Origin: Vineibacter terrae
GTDB taxonomy: Bacteria > Pseudomonadota > Alphaproteobacteria > Reyranellales > Reyranellaceae
DNA length: 64,000 nt
Assembly: GCF_008039615.1 (NCBI RefSeq)
Contig: NZ_VDUZ01000025.1
Span: forward strand, 1-64,000
Direction: 5' to 3'
Position numbers and translations under genes: made by a program. The notes beneath the pieces were generated by a model. It did no database searches, had not been told where the DNA came from, and saw only the letters and a program-made list of their open reading frames with translations. Within the stretch, counting starts at the first letter, position 1. The number at the start of each line of letters is the position of its first letter. Positions 17,167 to 26,126 of this stretch are shown piece by piece.

Positions 17167-18762
17167 ATGAACCGCCGACTCGCGTGTCTCGCTCTGCTCA
17201 GCGTGGTGACATCGGTGGCCGCGATGGCTGGCCCCGCCCAGGCTGAGAAGCACGGCGGCGTTCTCAGGATCCAGCACATGGACACGCCGCCCAGCCCGTC
17301 GATCCACGAGGAGGCGACCGTCTCGGTGGCGGTGCCGTTCATGGCGGTGTTCAACAACCTGGTGATCTACGACCAGCACGTGGCCCGCAACAGCTTCGAA
17401 TCGATCGTGCCCGATCTCGCCACCAGCTGGTCCTGGAACGCCGATGGCACGCAGCTCGCCTTCAAGCTGCGGCAGGGCGTGAAATGGCACGACGGCAAGC
17501 CGTTCACGGCCCAGGACGTGCGCTGCACGTTCGAGCTGCTGCTCGGCGCCGGCGAGCAGAAGCTGCGCCGCAACCCGCGCTCGGCCTGGTACACCAATGT
17601 CGAGAAAGTGACGGCGGACGGCGACTTCGACGTCACGTTCCATGTCAGGCACCGGCAGCCCTCGCTGCTGGCGCTGCTCGCATCGGGCTACACGCCGATC
17701 TATCCCTGCCATGTCTCGCCCGCCGAGATGCGGCGCAAGCCGATCGGCACCGGGCCCTTCAGGTTCGTCGAGCTGAAGATGAACGAGGGCGTGAAGCTCA
17801 CGAAGAACACCGACTACTGGAAGCCGGGCCGGCCGTTCCTCGACGGCATCGAGTACACCATCATCCCGGACCGCTCGACCCGCATGCTGGCCTTCATCAG
17901 CGGCCGCTTCGACATGACCTTCCCCACCGACGTCACGGTGCCGCTGCTGGCCAACATCCGCAAGGATGCGCCGCAGGCGCAGTGCACCATGCGCGCCAGC
18001 GGCGTCAGCACCAACCTCATCGTCAACCGTGACGTGGCGCCGTTCGATGATCCGCGCATCCGCCGCGCCATGGCGCTGGCGCTGGATCGTCAGTCCTTCA
18101 TCGACATCCTGAGCGAGGGCAAGAACGCGATGGGCGGCACCATGCTGCCGCCGCCGGACGGCGTCTGGGGGCTGCCGCCCGAGATGCTCAAGACCATTGT
18201 CGGCTACGGCGACGTCGCGAAGAACCGCGAGGAAGCGCAGGCGCTGATGGCGCAGGCGGGCTACGGTCCCGACAAGCGGCTGAAGATCAAGATCAGCACC
18301 CGCAACATCGCCACCTTCCGCGATCCGGCGGTGATCCTGATCGACCAGCTGCGGCATATCTGGATCGACGGTGAGCTCGAGATCATCGACACCGCGGTCT
18401 ACTACAATCGCGTCTTCAAGAAGGACTACACCGTGGCGCTGAACCTCAGCGGCGCCGCCGTCGACGATCCCGACCAGAACCTGTTCGAGAACTACGCCTG
18501 CGGCTCGCTGCGCAACTACAACAACTACTGCAGCCCCGAGATGACCAGGCTGTTCGAGGCCCAGTCGCGCGAGACGGATTTCAGGAAGCGCCAGCAGATG
18601 GTGTGGGACATCGACCGCAAGCTGCAGGAGGACATCGCGCGCCCGATCATCTTCCATGGCACGGCCGCCGGCTGCTGGCAGCCGCACGTCAAGGGCGTCA
18701 CCCTGATGGTCAACAGCATCTACAACGGCTGGCGCTTCGAGGACGTGTGGCTGGACAAGTAG
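17167..18762 (+). CDS. ABC transporter substrate-binding protein, family 5 (OppA/DppA type)
   Basis: A 531-residue exported protein: signal peptide (LACLALLSVVTSVAAMAGPAQA), then the SBP_bac_5 fold with VPDLATSWSWNADGTQLAFKLRQGVKWHDGKPFTAQDV, IGTGPFRFVELK, and NTDYWKPGRPFLDGIEY. Family members bind peptides, nickel, or other small solutes for ABC import. GGGAGGGAG lies before ATG 17167, where the signal starts. It has no permease genes beside it in the window, so the transporter is either elsewhere or lost. The 284 bases upstream separate it from a divergent binding-protein gene. Confidence 0.88.
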   Translation: MNRRLACLALLSVVTSVAAMAGPAQAEKHGGVLRIQHMDTPPSPSIHEEATVSVAVPFMAVFNNLVIYDQHVARNSFESIVPDLATSWSWNADGTQLAFKLRQGVKWHDGKPFTAQDVRCTFELLLGAGEQKLRRNPRSAWYTNVEKVTADGDFDVTFHVRHRQPSLLALLASGYTPIYPCHVSPAEMRRKPIGTGPFRFVELKMNEGVKLTKNTDYWKPGRPFLDGIEYTIIPDRSTRMLAFISGRFDMTFPTDVTVPLLANIRKDAPQAQCTMRASGVSTNLIVNRDVAPFDDPRIRRAMALALDRQSFIDILSEGKNAMGGTMLPPPDGVWGLPPEMLKTIVGYGDVAKNREEAQALMAQAGYGPDKRLKIKISTRNIATFRDPAVILIDQLRHIWIDGELEIIDTAVYYNRVFKKDYTVALNLSGAAVDDPDQNLFENYACGSLRNYNNYCSPEMTRLFEAQSRETDFRKRQQMVWDIDRKLQEDIARPIIFHGTAAGCWQPHVKGVTLMVNSIYNGWRFEDVWLDK

Positions 18763-18784
18763 CCAACACCTCGCCCCGCTAGGT

Positions 18785-18868
18785 TGGGCGTCATCCCTGG
18801 TGCAGCAACGGATCTCCCGAGGATAGGCTCCGTTCGCGGAAGATCTCTCGCTGCGTTCGGGATGACGG
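18785..18868. repeat. Intergenic inverted-repeat element (family D)
   Basis: Starts GGGCGTCATCCC and ends GGGATGACGG, with an inner inverted pair GATCTCCCGAGGA / GGAAGATCTCTCG. Elements bounded by CGTCATCCC are common intergenic repeats in proteobacteria. This copy lies between convergent genes and may also stop transcription. Confidence 0.6.
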
Positions 18869-18965
18869 TAAGCGTGTGACTCGCTGATCTGCAATGGCGG
18901 ATACTCGAGCAGTTCTGACCCGCTTCAGGACGCCAGAGCCGCAAGACCGTCCCAGAAGCTGCGCC

Positions 18966-20189
18966 TCAGAGGCGCTTCCGGTTCCTCTCGTCCGGCGCGT
19001 TGCGCTTCCTCTGGTGCGCCAGTTCGGCGGCCGGCGCGAGCCGGTACAGCGCGCCAGCGGGACCATCGGTGATGAAGTAGACAAGACCGGCGGCGTCGAT
19101 GCGCACGTCGCGAATGCGACCAAGCTCGCCTTGTAGCAGGCGCTGGTCGGCAGTGATTCGCCCATTCTCGATCTCAAGTCTCACCAGCGCCTGTCCGGCA
19201 AGAGCGCCAATCCAGAGCCCTGTGACATCGTCAAGCCCTTCGAGAGCCAATCCCGACGGCGCAATCGCGGGCGTCCAGTGATGAACGGGCTGCTCCATGC
19301 CATCCTTGGCGGTTCCCTCGCCGATCGGCTCGTCGTCATACCCGACGCCATGCGTGATGACCGGCCATCCGTAGTTGCGGCGGGAGATGATCAGATTGAG
19401 CTCGTCGCCGCCTTTCGGTCCATGCTCGTGCGACCACAACTGACCGCTGGGCGCATGATAGGCGAGCCCTTGCGGGTTGCGATGACCATAGCTCCAGATC
19501 TCCGGCCTGGCTCCCGGCACCGAAACAAAGGGATTGTCCTCAGGCACCGAGCCGTCGGTGCGGATGCGAATGATTGATCCGGCATGATCGGCAAGATCCT
19601 GCGCACGCTCACCCTCCCAGCGATCACCTAGCGTCAGGAAGAGGTACCCGTCTTTCGTGACGGCGATCCGGCCTCCGAGCTGGGCGTTGCTTGGAGCGGG
19701 TGGCGAGCTTTCAAAGATGACCTGTTTTTTCCTGAGCCTCTGGCGCTGCTCATCGAGCTTGGCGCGCAGCACGCGGATCGTGGAGGACGCCTCGGTTCCA
19801 TGCACATAGGACAGATAAACAATGCCGTTGTCGTGGAATCCTGGATCAACGGAAACATCGAGCAGGCCGGATTGTCCGCCAAACAGGACGGCAGGGACGC
19901 CGGCTACTTCGCGAACGTTCGACTCCGGCTCAAGCAGTTGAAGCCGGCCACGCCGTTCGGTGAGGAGAAGGGAGCCGTCTGAAAGAAAAGCGATAGACCA
20001 GGGAAACTCGAACGGGCCCGCGATCGGCACTGCCTCGAATTCCGGAGAAACATCCGGAACCGCGGGCACTCCTTCCTCGGTCACGCGGGCGAGGGAACCA
20101 CCAAGCGGGATGGCGGCACAAATGAGGAATGCCGCCACATGGGATAGCCAATCGCGGCGAGCGCCAGGACAGTTCCCGTTCCGGGTCAT
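18966..20189 (-). CDS. PQQ-dependent sugar dehydrogenase-like beta-propeller
   Basis: A 407-residue secreted protein of the glucose/sorbosone dehydrogenase (GSDH) family, like soluble aldose sugar dehydrogenase YliI. After a signal peptide come FPWSIAFLSDGSLLLTERRGRL, GQSGLLDVSVDPGFHDNGIVYLSY, GGRIAVTKDGYLFLTLGDR, WSYGHRNPQGLAYH, LWSHEHGPKGGDELN and NYGWPVITHG. These blades bear the PQQ- and Ca2+-binding residues. ATG 20189 (MTRNGN) is preferred over 20198 because GGAGGG lies about nine bases before it and would abut the earlier ATG. It oxidises sugars in the periplasm if PQQ is available; PQQ synthesis genes are not in the window. Confidence 0.85.
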   Translation of the reverse strand: MTRNGNCPGARRDWLSHVAAFLICAAIPLGGSLARVTEEGVPAVPDVSPEFEAVPIAGPFEFPWSIAFLSDGSLLLTERRGRLQLLEPESNVREVAGVPAVLFGGQSGLLDVSVDPGFHDNGIVYLSYVHGTEASSTIRVLRAKLDEQRQRLRKKQVIFESSPPAPSNAQLGGRIAVTKDGYLFLTLGDRWEGERAQDLADHAGSIIRIRTDGSVPEDNPFVSVPGARPEIWSYGHRNPQGLAYHAPSGQLWSHEHGPKGGDELNLIISRRNYGWPVITHGVGYDDEPIGEGTAKDGMEQPVHHWTPAIAPSGLALEGLDDVTGLWIGALAGQALVRLEIENGRITADQRLLQGELGRIRDVRIDAAGLVYFITDGPAGALYRLAPAAELAHQRKRNAPDERNRKRL

Positions 20190-20450
20190 TCCAGGCATCC
20201 CTCCATCTCGAATGTGGCGCAGCGACGAGAGACGGCGGGAGTTTGGCAGATCCGGCGATCACGACATTTGACAATTCCTTGACTGCCCGCAGGAAACGTC
20301 TCGTGGAAGGTGCGCGGTCCGTCTGCGCAATCGTGCGTCAAAGTTGGCGCCTGTGTGCGCAACAACCGGGACACCCTGCCTTTCGACTTCGCCCCGTCGG
20401 CTTGCTACATAACCATCGACCGGCCGCAACGATGCCGGGGGAGACACGCC

Positions 20451-21452
20451 ATGACAGGCACCTTGCCGCCCGACATGACGGCGATCGCGGTCCGCGCGCC
20501 CGGCGGCCCGGAGATGCTCGAGCCGCGGCGGTTGCCGATGCCGGTGCCCGGCGCCGGCGAGGTGCTGATCAAGGTCGCGGCCGCGGGTGTCAACCGCGGC
20601 GACATGGTGCAGCGCCAGGGGCATTATCCGCCGCCGCCCGGCGCGCCCGACACGCCCGGCCTGGAGGTCGCGGGCGAGGTCGTGGCGCTGGGTGCCGGCG
20701 TGGCGCGCTGGCGCCCGGGCGATCGCGTTTGCGCCCTGGTCGCCGGCGGCGGCTATGCCGAATATTGCCTCGCGCATGCCAGCCACACCCTGCCGCAGCC
20801 CAAGGGGCTCTCGGCCGTCGAGGCGGCGTCGATGCCCGAGACGGTGATGACGGTGTGGACCAACGTCTTCGACGCCGGCCGGCTGCAGGCGGGGGAGACC
20901 CTGCTGGTGCATGGCGGCGCCAGCGGCATCGGCACGACGGCGATCCAGATGGCCAGGGCGCTGGGCGCGCGGGTCTTCGCCACGGCCGGCAGCGTCGAGA
21001 AATGCGCCACCTGCGAGAAGCTGGGCGCCGACCGCGCCATCAACTACCGCACCCAGGACTTCGTGGCCGCCGTCAATGCCTTCACCGACGGGCACGGTGT
21101 CGACGTCATCCTCGACATGGTGGGCGGCGACTATATCGAGCGCAACCTGGCCGCGGCGGCGCCGCTGGGCCGCATCGTCTGGATCGCCTTCCTCAAGGGC
21201 TCGCGGGCTGAGATCAACCTCGCGCCCATGATGCTCAAGCGCCTGACGCTGACCGGCTCGACCCTGCGCGGGCGGCGCATCGAGGAGAAGGCGGCGATCG
21301 CCTCGGCGGTCGAGGCGCGGATCTGGCCCCTGATCGAGGCCGGCCAGGTGAAGCCGGTGATCGAGGCCACCTTCCCCCTGGCCGACGCAGCGAAGGCGCA
21401 CGTCCTGATGGAAGCCGGCACCCACACCGGCAAGATCATCCTGACGGCGTGA
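20451..21452 (+). CDS. NAD(P)H-quinone oxidoreductase, PIG3/zeta-crystallin type
   Basis: A 333-residue zinc-independent medium-chain reductase. Visible parts are the GroES-like domain (GEVLIKVAAAGVNRGDMVQRQGHYPPPPG, DTPGLEVAGEV), the nucleotide motif LVHGGASGIGTTAIQMA, and DVILDMVGGDYIERNLAAAAPLGRIVWI. PIG3-type members reduce quinones with NADPH. The leader from 20310 is not homologous, so ATG 20451 with GGGGGAGA upstream is used. It is convergent with the small AhpD-like gene, with only nine bases between stops. The cellular substrate is unknown. Confidence 0.88.
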   Translation: MTGTLPPDMTAIAVRAPGGPEMLEPRRLPMPVPGAGEVLIKVAAAGVNRGDMVQRQGHYPPPPGAPDTPGLEVAGEVVALGAGVARWRPGDRVCALVAGGGYAEYCLAHASHTLPQPKGLSAVEAASMPETVMTVWTNVFDAGRLQAGETLLVHGGASGIGTTAIQMARALGARVFATAGSVEKCATCEKLGADRAINYRTQDFVAAVNAFTDGHGVDVILDMVGGDYIERNLAAAAPLGRIVWIAFLKGSRAEINLAPMMLKRLTLTGSTLRGRRIEEKAAIASAVEARIWPLIEAGQVKPVIEATFPLADAAKAHVLMEAGTHTGKIILTA

Positions 21453-21461
21453 CAGCCGCGG

Positions 21462-21797
21462 TCAGGACTTCCGATCATCGAGGGTGTTGAGCATCAGCGT
21501 CGAATGCGCGAACGCGCCTCCCGCTCTCATCTCCGCTGCCACCCAGACCGCTTCCATCAACTCCTGGGCCGACGCTCCCGCGCGCTGGGCTGCTTTGGTG
21601 TGCCCGGTTATGCAGTACGGACATTGCGTGACGTGCGCGACCGCTACTGCGATCAACTGCTTGGTCTTGGCCGATAGCGCGCCTTCCGAGAACACGGCCT
21701 TGCTGAAGGCTTGAAACGCGGCCTCCGTTTCCGGTGCGAGGCTTCGCCGCAGGTCAGCCAGCTCGCGTGTGGATTTCGGATAGATCTCTGCGCTCAT
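21462..21797 (-). CDS. Carboxymuconolactone decarboxylase / AhpD-like protein
   Basis: A 111-residue single-domain protein with the redox motif CPYCITGHTKAAQRAGA and the helical frame ELMEAVWVAAEMRAGGAFAHS. Such proteins of the AhpD-like branch act as peroxidase or disulfide reductants rather than decarboxylases. ATG 21797 has CGGAG eight bases upstream; the longer frame is a shadow of nsrR. It lies 34 bp downstream of nsrR on the same strand, so it may be co-transcribed with it. That would link it to nitrosative stress (inference). Confidence 0.82.
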   Translation of the reverse strand: MSAEIYPKSTRELADLRRSLAPETEAAFQAFSKAVFSEGALSAKTKQLIAVAVAHVTQCPYCITGHTKAAQRAGASAQELMEAVWVAAEMRAGGAFAHSTLMLNTLDDRKS

Positions 21798-21831
21798 GAT
21801 GCATCTCCGATATGAGTGGCGCGGTGATGTC

Positions 21832-22260
21832 CTATGCCGCCGGCCGAAGGCCAAAGTCGTCCGGGTTGAGAATGAGGTCGGCAAGCGTGTAGCGGTCGAG
21901 CGTCGCGGTGAAGGCCGCCAAGGCTTCGCGAAGCGCGCCGCGCAAGCGGCAGCGCGGTGAGAGGATGCAGCGATTTCCCTCCGTGAAGCATTCGACCAGC
22001 GCAAAGTCCGGCTCCGTCATGCGCAGCACGTCGCCGAGCTTGATGCGCTCGGGGCGTTTGGCAAGCGCCAGTCCGCCCGACCGGCCGCGAACGGCCTTCA
22101 GGAAACCGCCGCGCGTCAGCTGATTGGCAACCTTCATCAGATGGGCGCGCGAAATCCCGTAAACGTCTGCCGTTTCCTCGATGGTGATCAGGCGATCACC
22201 CTGCGCCGCCGCGTACATCAGCACGCGCAGGGCGTAGTCGGAGAAATTGGTCAATCGCAT
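21832..22260 (-). CDS. nsrR: NsrR, nitric-oxide-sensing Rrf2-family repressor
   Basis: A 142-residue Rrf2 winged-helix protein: MRLTNFSDYALRVLMYAA, the recognition region ISRAHLMKVANQLTRGGFL and SGGLALAKRPERIKLGDVLR. Cysteines 91, 98 and 104 match the three [4Fe-4S] ligands of NsrR proteins almost residue for residue. NO breaks the cluster and releases DNA. ATG 22260 has GAGGAAGCG upstream. It is divergent from the DUF2249/oxidase-like operon, and an NsrR-type dyad lies in the shared gap. A second such dyad is upstream of norB. IscR and RirA are the alternatives, but the Cys spacing and neighbours favour NsrR. Confidence 0.88.
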   Translation of the reverse strand: MRLTNFSDYALRVLMYAAAQGDRLITIEETADVYGISRAHLMKVANQLTRGGFLKAVRGRSGGLALAKRPERIKLGDVLRMTEPDFALVECFTEGNRCILSPRCRLRGALREALAAFTATLDRYTLADLILNPDDFGLRPAA

Positions 22261-22380
22261 CCGGTCGCTTCCTCGGCGCTGTGGTCGCATCGGCAATCGC
22301 GTAAAGATGCGCCGTCGAGATATCTTTTGCAAGAATGCGGCGCATGCAGGCGCAAGCTGTCGCATCCGTACGCCCGCTAT

Positions 22381-22407
22381 AAAAGATATATTGACAATAT
22401 ATGTTTT
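22381..22407. promoter_or_regulatory. Putative NsrR operator 1
   Basis: Arms AAAAGATATATT and AATATATGTTTT around a GAC spacer; 11 of 12 positions are inverted-repeat matches. The AAGATATAT-N5-ATATAT layout fits the known 11-1-11 NsrR site (AAGATGCATTT type). It lies 121 bp before nsrR and 114 bp before the DUF2249 gene. Confidence 0.7.
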
Positions 22408-22521
22408 TGGCTCGACCGTGAAGCGAAGGCGCGTCCTCCGTGCGCGGCCTCGGACCGGATCCGGTCGCGATCCCGGTCCCGCCGACCGCGCCAGATGCGA
22501 CCCCAAAGGAGCTATCGCATC

Positions 22522-22782
22522 ATGCCCCAGACCCAGCACGCATCAGCCGCAAGCGAGATCGACGTTCGAAGCCTTCCGCCGGCGCAGCGGCACGAGAAGA
22601 TCTTCGAACGCGTGGACCAGCTCGTGCCGGGCGGTTCGTTCGTCCTCGTCAATGATCACGATCCGAAGCCGCTCTACTACCAGCTCGAGGCCGAACGCCC
22701 CCGGCAGTTTTCCTGGACCTATCTGGAACGAGGTCCGGCGGTATGGCGGGTGGAGATCGGACGCCTGCAGAAGGTGGCGTGA
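22522..22782 (+). CDS. DUF2249 domain protein
   Basis: An 86-residue single-domain protein with DVRSLPPAQRHEKIFERVDQLVPGG, then NDHDPKPLYYQLEAERP and a final WTYLERGPAVWRVEIGR, the signature of DUF2249. The domain occurs next to NO-response and hemerythrin genes, with no proven activity. AAAGGAGC lies ten bases before ATG 22522. It is the first gene of the plus-strand operon behind the NsrR dyad, so induction by NO is expected. Confidence 0.82.
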   Translation: MPQTQHASAASEIDVRSLPPAQRHEKIFERVDQLVPGGSFVLVNDHDPKPLYYQLEAERPRQFSWTYLERGPAVWRVEIGRLQKVA

Positions 22783-22848
22783 GTCTTCTGAGCGCCGATG
22801 CCGGCCGACCCGTCGGCCGGCACCGGTTCTACACGGAAGGAAGCAGCC

Positions 22849-24204
22849 GTGCCCGGCGTCACACTTTCCCGCTGGACGATGTCCTATTTCGCGACGGCGC
22901 TGGTCTCGCTGATCATCGCCGAATTGCTGATGACAGTCGGCTACGGCTATCCGAACGCGCCGATCCGATCCGCCGAATCACTGGTGCTGGTGCATCTCAC
23001 CGCGCTTGGCTGGCTGAGCCTCCTGATGTGCGGCGCTCTGCACCAGTTCGTCCCTGTGCTCGTCGCGCGGCCATTGCACAGTGATGTCTTGCCGCTGCCG
23101 GCGCTGGCATGCCTCGTCGCTGGGCTTGCGGCGCTGGTTCTTGGCTTCCTGCAGATGGGGGGCCTGCTGTCCGCGGAAATGATCGGCTTTCCGGTGGCCG
23201 CGGTCCTGCTCGCCGTCGGCTTTGCCCTCGTCTTGTGGAATCTCGCCCGCACGCTGTGGGCCGCCCGGCCATTGCCGCTGCCGGCGCGCTTCGTGGCCAT
23301 CGGTCTTTGCAGCATCGCGGCCACGGTCACGCTCGGGATCATCTTCGCCCTGGTGCTCGGCGGCGTGGCCGTCAATCCGCATCTTGTCGATATCACCGCC
23401 GAGGGCGTGCCCCTGCACGCGATCGGCGGCCTTGGCGGCTGGCTGACATTCACGGCGATGGGCGTGAGCTACCGTCTCCTCGCGATGTTCATGCTGGCAC
23501 CTGAGCTCGACGGCCCGCGCACGCATATCGGCTTCTATTGTGGAGCAGCGGCGCTTGCGGTGGCCATCGTCGGCGGCGTCACGGCAATCTGCATCGGCGC
23601 AAGCCTGCCGGTGATCCTGGGCGCGTCCGGACTGCTCGGACTGTGCGCGCTCGTCCTTTATGGCGCCGACATTCTGCGTCTCTATCGTGCGCGGAAGCGC
23701 CGCGTGATCGAGCTGAACAGCCGGATGGCGGCGTTTGCCCTGGCCAGTCTCGCAGCCGCAGCGGTCGCGACCGCTGTGTTCGTCAGCCTCGGCGCTCTGG
23801 CCCGGCACATCGCCCCTGTCGTCTTTCTCGTCGTCTTCGGCTGGCTGTCGGGATTGGGGCTCGCCAAGCTGTACAAGATCGTGGCCTTCCTGACCTGGCT
23901 GGAGTGCTACGGCCCGATGCTTGGCAAGGCGCCAACGCCGCGCGTGCAGGATCTGGTGGTCGAAGCCCGCGCCGTCAGATGGTTCGTTCTCTATTTTCTC
24001 GCGACATGGGCCGCCACGGTCGCGCTGTTCTTCCAGAACCCGACCGCGTTCCAGGTTTGCACGGGTCTGATGCTGATCGCGAGCCTGTGCATCATTGGTC
24101 AGCTGGGGCGCATCCGCCGCCTGCTGGATGTGAACCCCACGATGCGCCTTCCGACGGGTGCGCGGCTGCCGCAGCTGCTGCGCTGCTCGGTCCAACAGAG
24201 GTAA
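22849..24204 (+). CDS. Multi-pass membrane protein, heme-copper oxidase subunit I-like / NnrS-like
   Basis: A 451-residue protein of about twelve hydrophobic helices. His residues sit in helices in the manner of oxidase or NnrS proteins: LVLVHLTALGWLSLLMCGALHQFVPVL near the start, PLHAIGGLGGWLTFTAMGVSYR in the middle, and ALARHIAPVVF later. The His set could bind heme, but the full active-site pattern of an oxidase is not visible. A GTG start at 22849 is chosen, with GGAAGGA seven bases upstream. It follows the DUF2249 gene by 66 bp. It is probably a nitrosative-stress membrane protein; its reaction is unknown. Confidence 0.75.
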   Translation: MPGVTLSRWTMSYFATALVSLIIAELLMTVGYGYPNAPIRSAESLVLVHLTALGWLSLLMCGALHQFVPVLVARPLHSDVLPLPALACLVAGLAALVLGFLQMGGLLSAEMIGFPVAAVLLAVGFALVLWNLARTLWAARPLPLPARFVAIGLCSIAATVTLGIIFALVLGGVAVNPHLVDITAEGVPLHAIGGLGGWLTFTAMGVSYRLLAMFMLAPELDGPRTHIGFYCGAAALAVAIVGGVTAICIGASLPVILGASGLLGLCALVLYGADILRLYRARKRRVIELNSRMAAFALASLAAAAVATAVFVSLGALARHIAPVVFLVVFGWLSGLGLAKLYKIVAFLTWLECYGPMLGKAPTPRVQDLVVEARAVRWFVLYFLATWAATVALFFQNPTAFQVCTGLMLIASLCIIGQLGRIRRLLDVNPTMRLPTGARLPQLLRCSVQQR

Positions 24205-24222
24205 GTCAAAGGAGACGGCCAT

Positions 24223-24753
24223 ATGACACGTTTTGTCGATGTCGACGTACGTCCGATCCTGCGCGCAGGCGGTGAGCCGTTCGACAAGATCATGGAGGCT
24301 GTGAACGCACTTCAGCCGGGAGAGGGGTTGCGTCTGTTCGCGACATTCAAGCCCACGCCCCTGCTGCATGTCCTGGGCGCCAAGGGCTTCGAGCACGAAG
24401 CGCGGGCGCTGGACGGTGGCGACTGGGAGGTTCTGTTCTCGCCATCGACCGCTCAGCGCCCGGATGCCGCGACGGATACCCTTGCCGGCGGCGATGATAC
24501 CCCGTGGCCCGAGCCTCGCCAGCACATGGACAACCGGGATCTCGATCCGCCGGAGCCGATGGTCAGGATCCTGGTTGTGACGGAGAAGATGGCACCGGGC
24601 GATGTCCTCTCGGCGCTTCTTTGCCGCGAGCCGATTTTCCTCTTTCCCGAGCTCGCCAAGCGGGGTCATGCCTGGCGTGGTGGCTTCGAGCCGGACGGCG
24701 TGACCTACAAGGTCCTGATCCGGGTCGGGGCTGGCCGGGAGCCGGCGAAATGA
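24223..24753 (+). CDS. Tandem DUF2249 protein
   Basis: A 176-residue protein with two DUF2249-like halves: DVDVRPILRAGGEPFDKIMEAVNALQPGEGLRLFATFKPTPLLHVL at the N-terminus, and MVRILVVTEKMAPGDVLSALLCREPIFLFPELAKRGHAWRG at the C-terminus. An acidic linker lies between them. AAAGGAGA precedes ATG 24223. Its stop overlaps the next start (ATGA). It is likely a small-molecule or metal-linked helper in the NO response, but no activity is known. Confidence 0.75.
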   Translation: MTRFVDVDVRPILRAGGEPFDKIMEAVNALQPGEGLRLFATFKPTPLLHVLGAKGFEHEARALDGGDWEVLFSPSTAQRPDAATDTLAGGDDTPWPEPRQHMDNRDLDPPEPMVRILVVTEKMAPGDVLSALLCREPIFLFPELAKRGHAWRGGFEPDGVTYKVLIRVGAGREPAK

Positions 24754-25082
24754 CGACGGCCACCGTCGCGCTCGACGAGCAGGTGAAGGAAGCGCTTCGC
24801 CTCGTGATCGATCCGGAGCTCGGCTACAACATCGTCGACCTCGGTCTCGTCTACGACGTTGCGATTGCGGACAGCGGTGTTGCCAACATCACGATGACGA
24901 CGACGACGCGCGGTTGTCCCGCGACGAGCTACCTCCAGGCGGGCGCCCGCGACGCGGCGCGGTCTGTGCAGGGGATCGAATCCGTCGATGTGACGCTCAC
25001 CTATGAACCGCCATGGACGCCGCAAATGATGAGCGTCGAGGCGAAGCGTCATCTCGGCATCGCCGATGGGGGCGGCTGGTGA
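24750..25082 (+). CDS. DUF59/MIP18-family (SufT/PaaD-like) protein
   Basis: A 110-residue protein with the MIP18 fold: EALRLVIDPELGYNIVDLGLVYDV, TMTTTTRGCPATSYLQAGARDAA, and VDVTLTYEPPWTPQMMS. The Cys in GCPATSYL is the conserved one of the family. Members help mature iron-sulfur proteins (SufT) or an oxygenase (PaaD). Here it could service an Fe-S or heme target of the NO locus. It is coupled on both sides by ATGA and GTGA overlaps. Confidence 0.83.
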   Translation: MTTATVALDEQVKEALRLVIDPELGYNIVDLGLVYDVAIADSGVANITMTTTTRGCPATSYLQAGARDAARSVQGIESVDVTLTYEPPWTPQMMSVEAKRHLGIADGGGW

Positions 25083-25396
25083 CGCAGGGTGAGCATCCGA
25101 AGTCCGATTGCAATTCCGCATCGCCGGTGGCCGAACTATGCGAGATCTTGCGGGCAAGCCTCAAAGCGCTTGCTGCGGCAGGGCAGGCCGACACGGCCTG
25201 CCGCCTCGCAGCACGCGCTTGCGCCGTATGGCGCAAGGAAGATCCGATGCAATGGGGCGAGTTCAACAGGTTGTTGCATCGGCTGAGCCCCATGACGGAC
25301 GACGTCGGCACTCCGCCGCATGCGACGAGCAGGCAGAGCCGGCATGAAACCGAGCCGGCCTCACGGGACGGCAAGATGAGGTCGCCCCATGGTTGA
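25079..25396 (+). CDS. Hypothetical protein of the NsrR locus
   Basis: A 105-residue protein. It has a helical segment SPVAELCEILRASLKALAAAGQADTACRLAARACAVWRKEDP, with Cys residues in the helices, then a polar tail. I do not recognise the family. The GTG start at 25079 overlaps the previous stop (GTGA), and its own end overlaps the next ATG by eight bases, so it is part of the same operon. A start at 25013 is possible but overlaps the DUF59 gene deeply. Confidence 0.6.
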   Translation: MTQGEHPKSDCNSASPVAELCEILRASLKALAAAGQADTACRLAARACAVWRKEDPMQWGEFNRLLHRLSPMTDDVGTPPHATSRQSRHETEPASRDGKMRSPHG

Positions 25397-25625
25397 CGAC
25401 AACGATGACAAGCGGGACCAGCACGGAGGAGATCAGGATCCCGCTGGTTCGCCGTCCTCGCTCCTGCCCATGCTGATCGCCGGTCTCTTGCTGATTGTCA
25501 TCGGCATGGTCGTTGTCATGATCTCTGCATCAAGCGCCAGACAGACGATCGCCGAGGCGGCTTCTGCTTCTTGCCCGCTGGACAGGGAAGCTCGAGGGCA
25601 AGCAACGACTGCAGCAGTCGGCTGA
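25389..25625 (+). CDS. Small single-pass membrane protein of the NsrR locus
   Basis: A 78-residue protein with an acidic N-terminus (MVDDNDDKRDQHGGDQD), one hydrophobic helix (LLPMLIAGLLLIVIGMVVVMI) and a polar tail. It overlaps the end of the previous gene. It is a candidate accessory subunit to the membrane protein at 22849 (inference). No family recognised. Confidence 0.6.
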   Translation: MVDDNDDKRDQHGGDQDPAGSPSSLLPMLIAGLLLIVIGMVVVMISASSARQTIAEAASASCPLDREARGQATTAAVG

Positions 25626-25642
25626 GCTTCATGGGGGCCGGC

Positions 25643-26119
25643 TTATCGGCGCGTGAGATATCGGGCCGTCACGGACGCGACGAGGCCGAGCGACAGGAGC
25701 TTCACGCCTTCGATCGCGATATAGGCCTCGTGAAGGTTCGATGCCGGTGGCTGCTGACCGGCGATGATCAACCCGACTCGCTGATCGAGCACCGGAAGCA
25801 ACCATGCTGCCTCCACCGCGACGAGGACGGCAGCGAGGCCGCCGCCAAGAATGGCGAGGCTGCTCCTGCGACCGGCGAGCAAGATGACGAGCAGCGATGC
25901 CGCCAGCAGCCACTCGGCTTTGCTGAAGATCGCGAATGTGTGGCGGCCGACATCGAGGGCCACCGGGAGGGACAGGCTCGGCGCCAGGAATTTCGCGGGC
26001 GTCGCCAGAAAGGAAACGCCCACGAGAAGGCCAATCCAGAACATGGTGAGCGCGAAGCCGATGCAGTCGATGCTCGGGTTTCGGAGCGGCTCACCATTGC
26101 TGTCTTTTGTGTGGCGCAT
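25643..26119 (-). CDS. Four-helix integral membrane protein, norB operon
   Basis: A 158-residue protein with hydrophobic segments around FALTMFWIGLLVGVSFLA, LLAASLLVILLAG, SLAILGGGLAAVLVAVEAAWLL and VKLLSLGLVASVTARYL. No Cys or His cluster suggests a metal site. It begins seven bases after the norB stop, on the same strand, so it is very likely co-transcribed with norB. No family assigned; an assembly or stabilising partner is a guess. Confidence 0.65.
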   Translation of the reverse strand: MRHTKDSNGEPLRNPSIDCIGFALTMFWIGLLVGVSFLATPAKFLAPSLSLPVALDVGRHTFAIFSKAEWLLAASLLVILLAGRRSSLAILGGGLAAVLVAVEAAWLLPVLDQRVGLIIAGQQPPASNLHEAYIAIEGVKLLSLGLVASVTARYLTRR

Positions 26120-26126
26120 CGGTCCC

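Noticed and set aside
16777-18894. A 705-residue minus-strand frame opposite the OppA-type gene
   Set aside because: Antisense shadow; the other strand has a signal peptide and family motifs.
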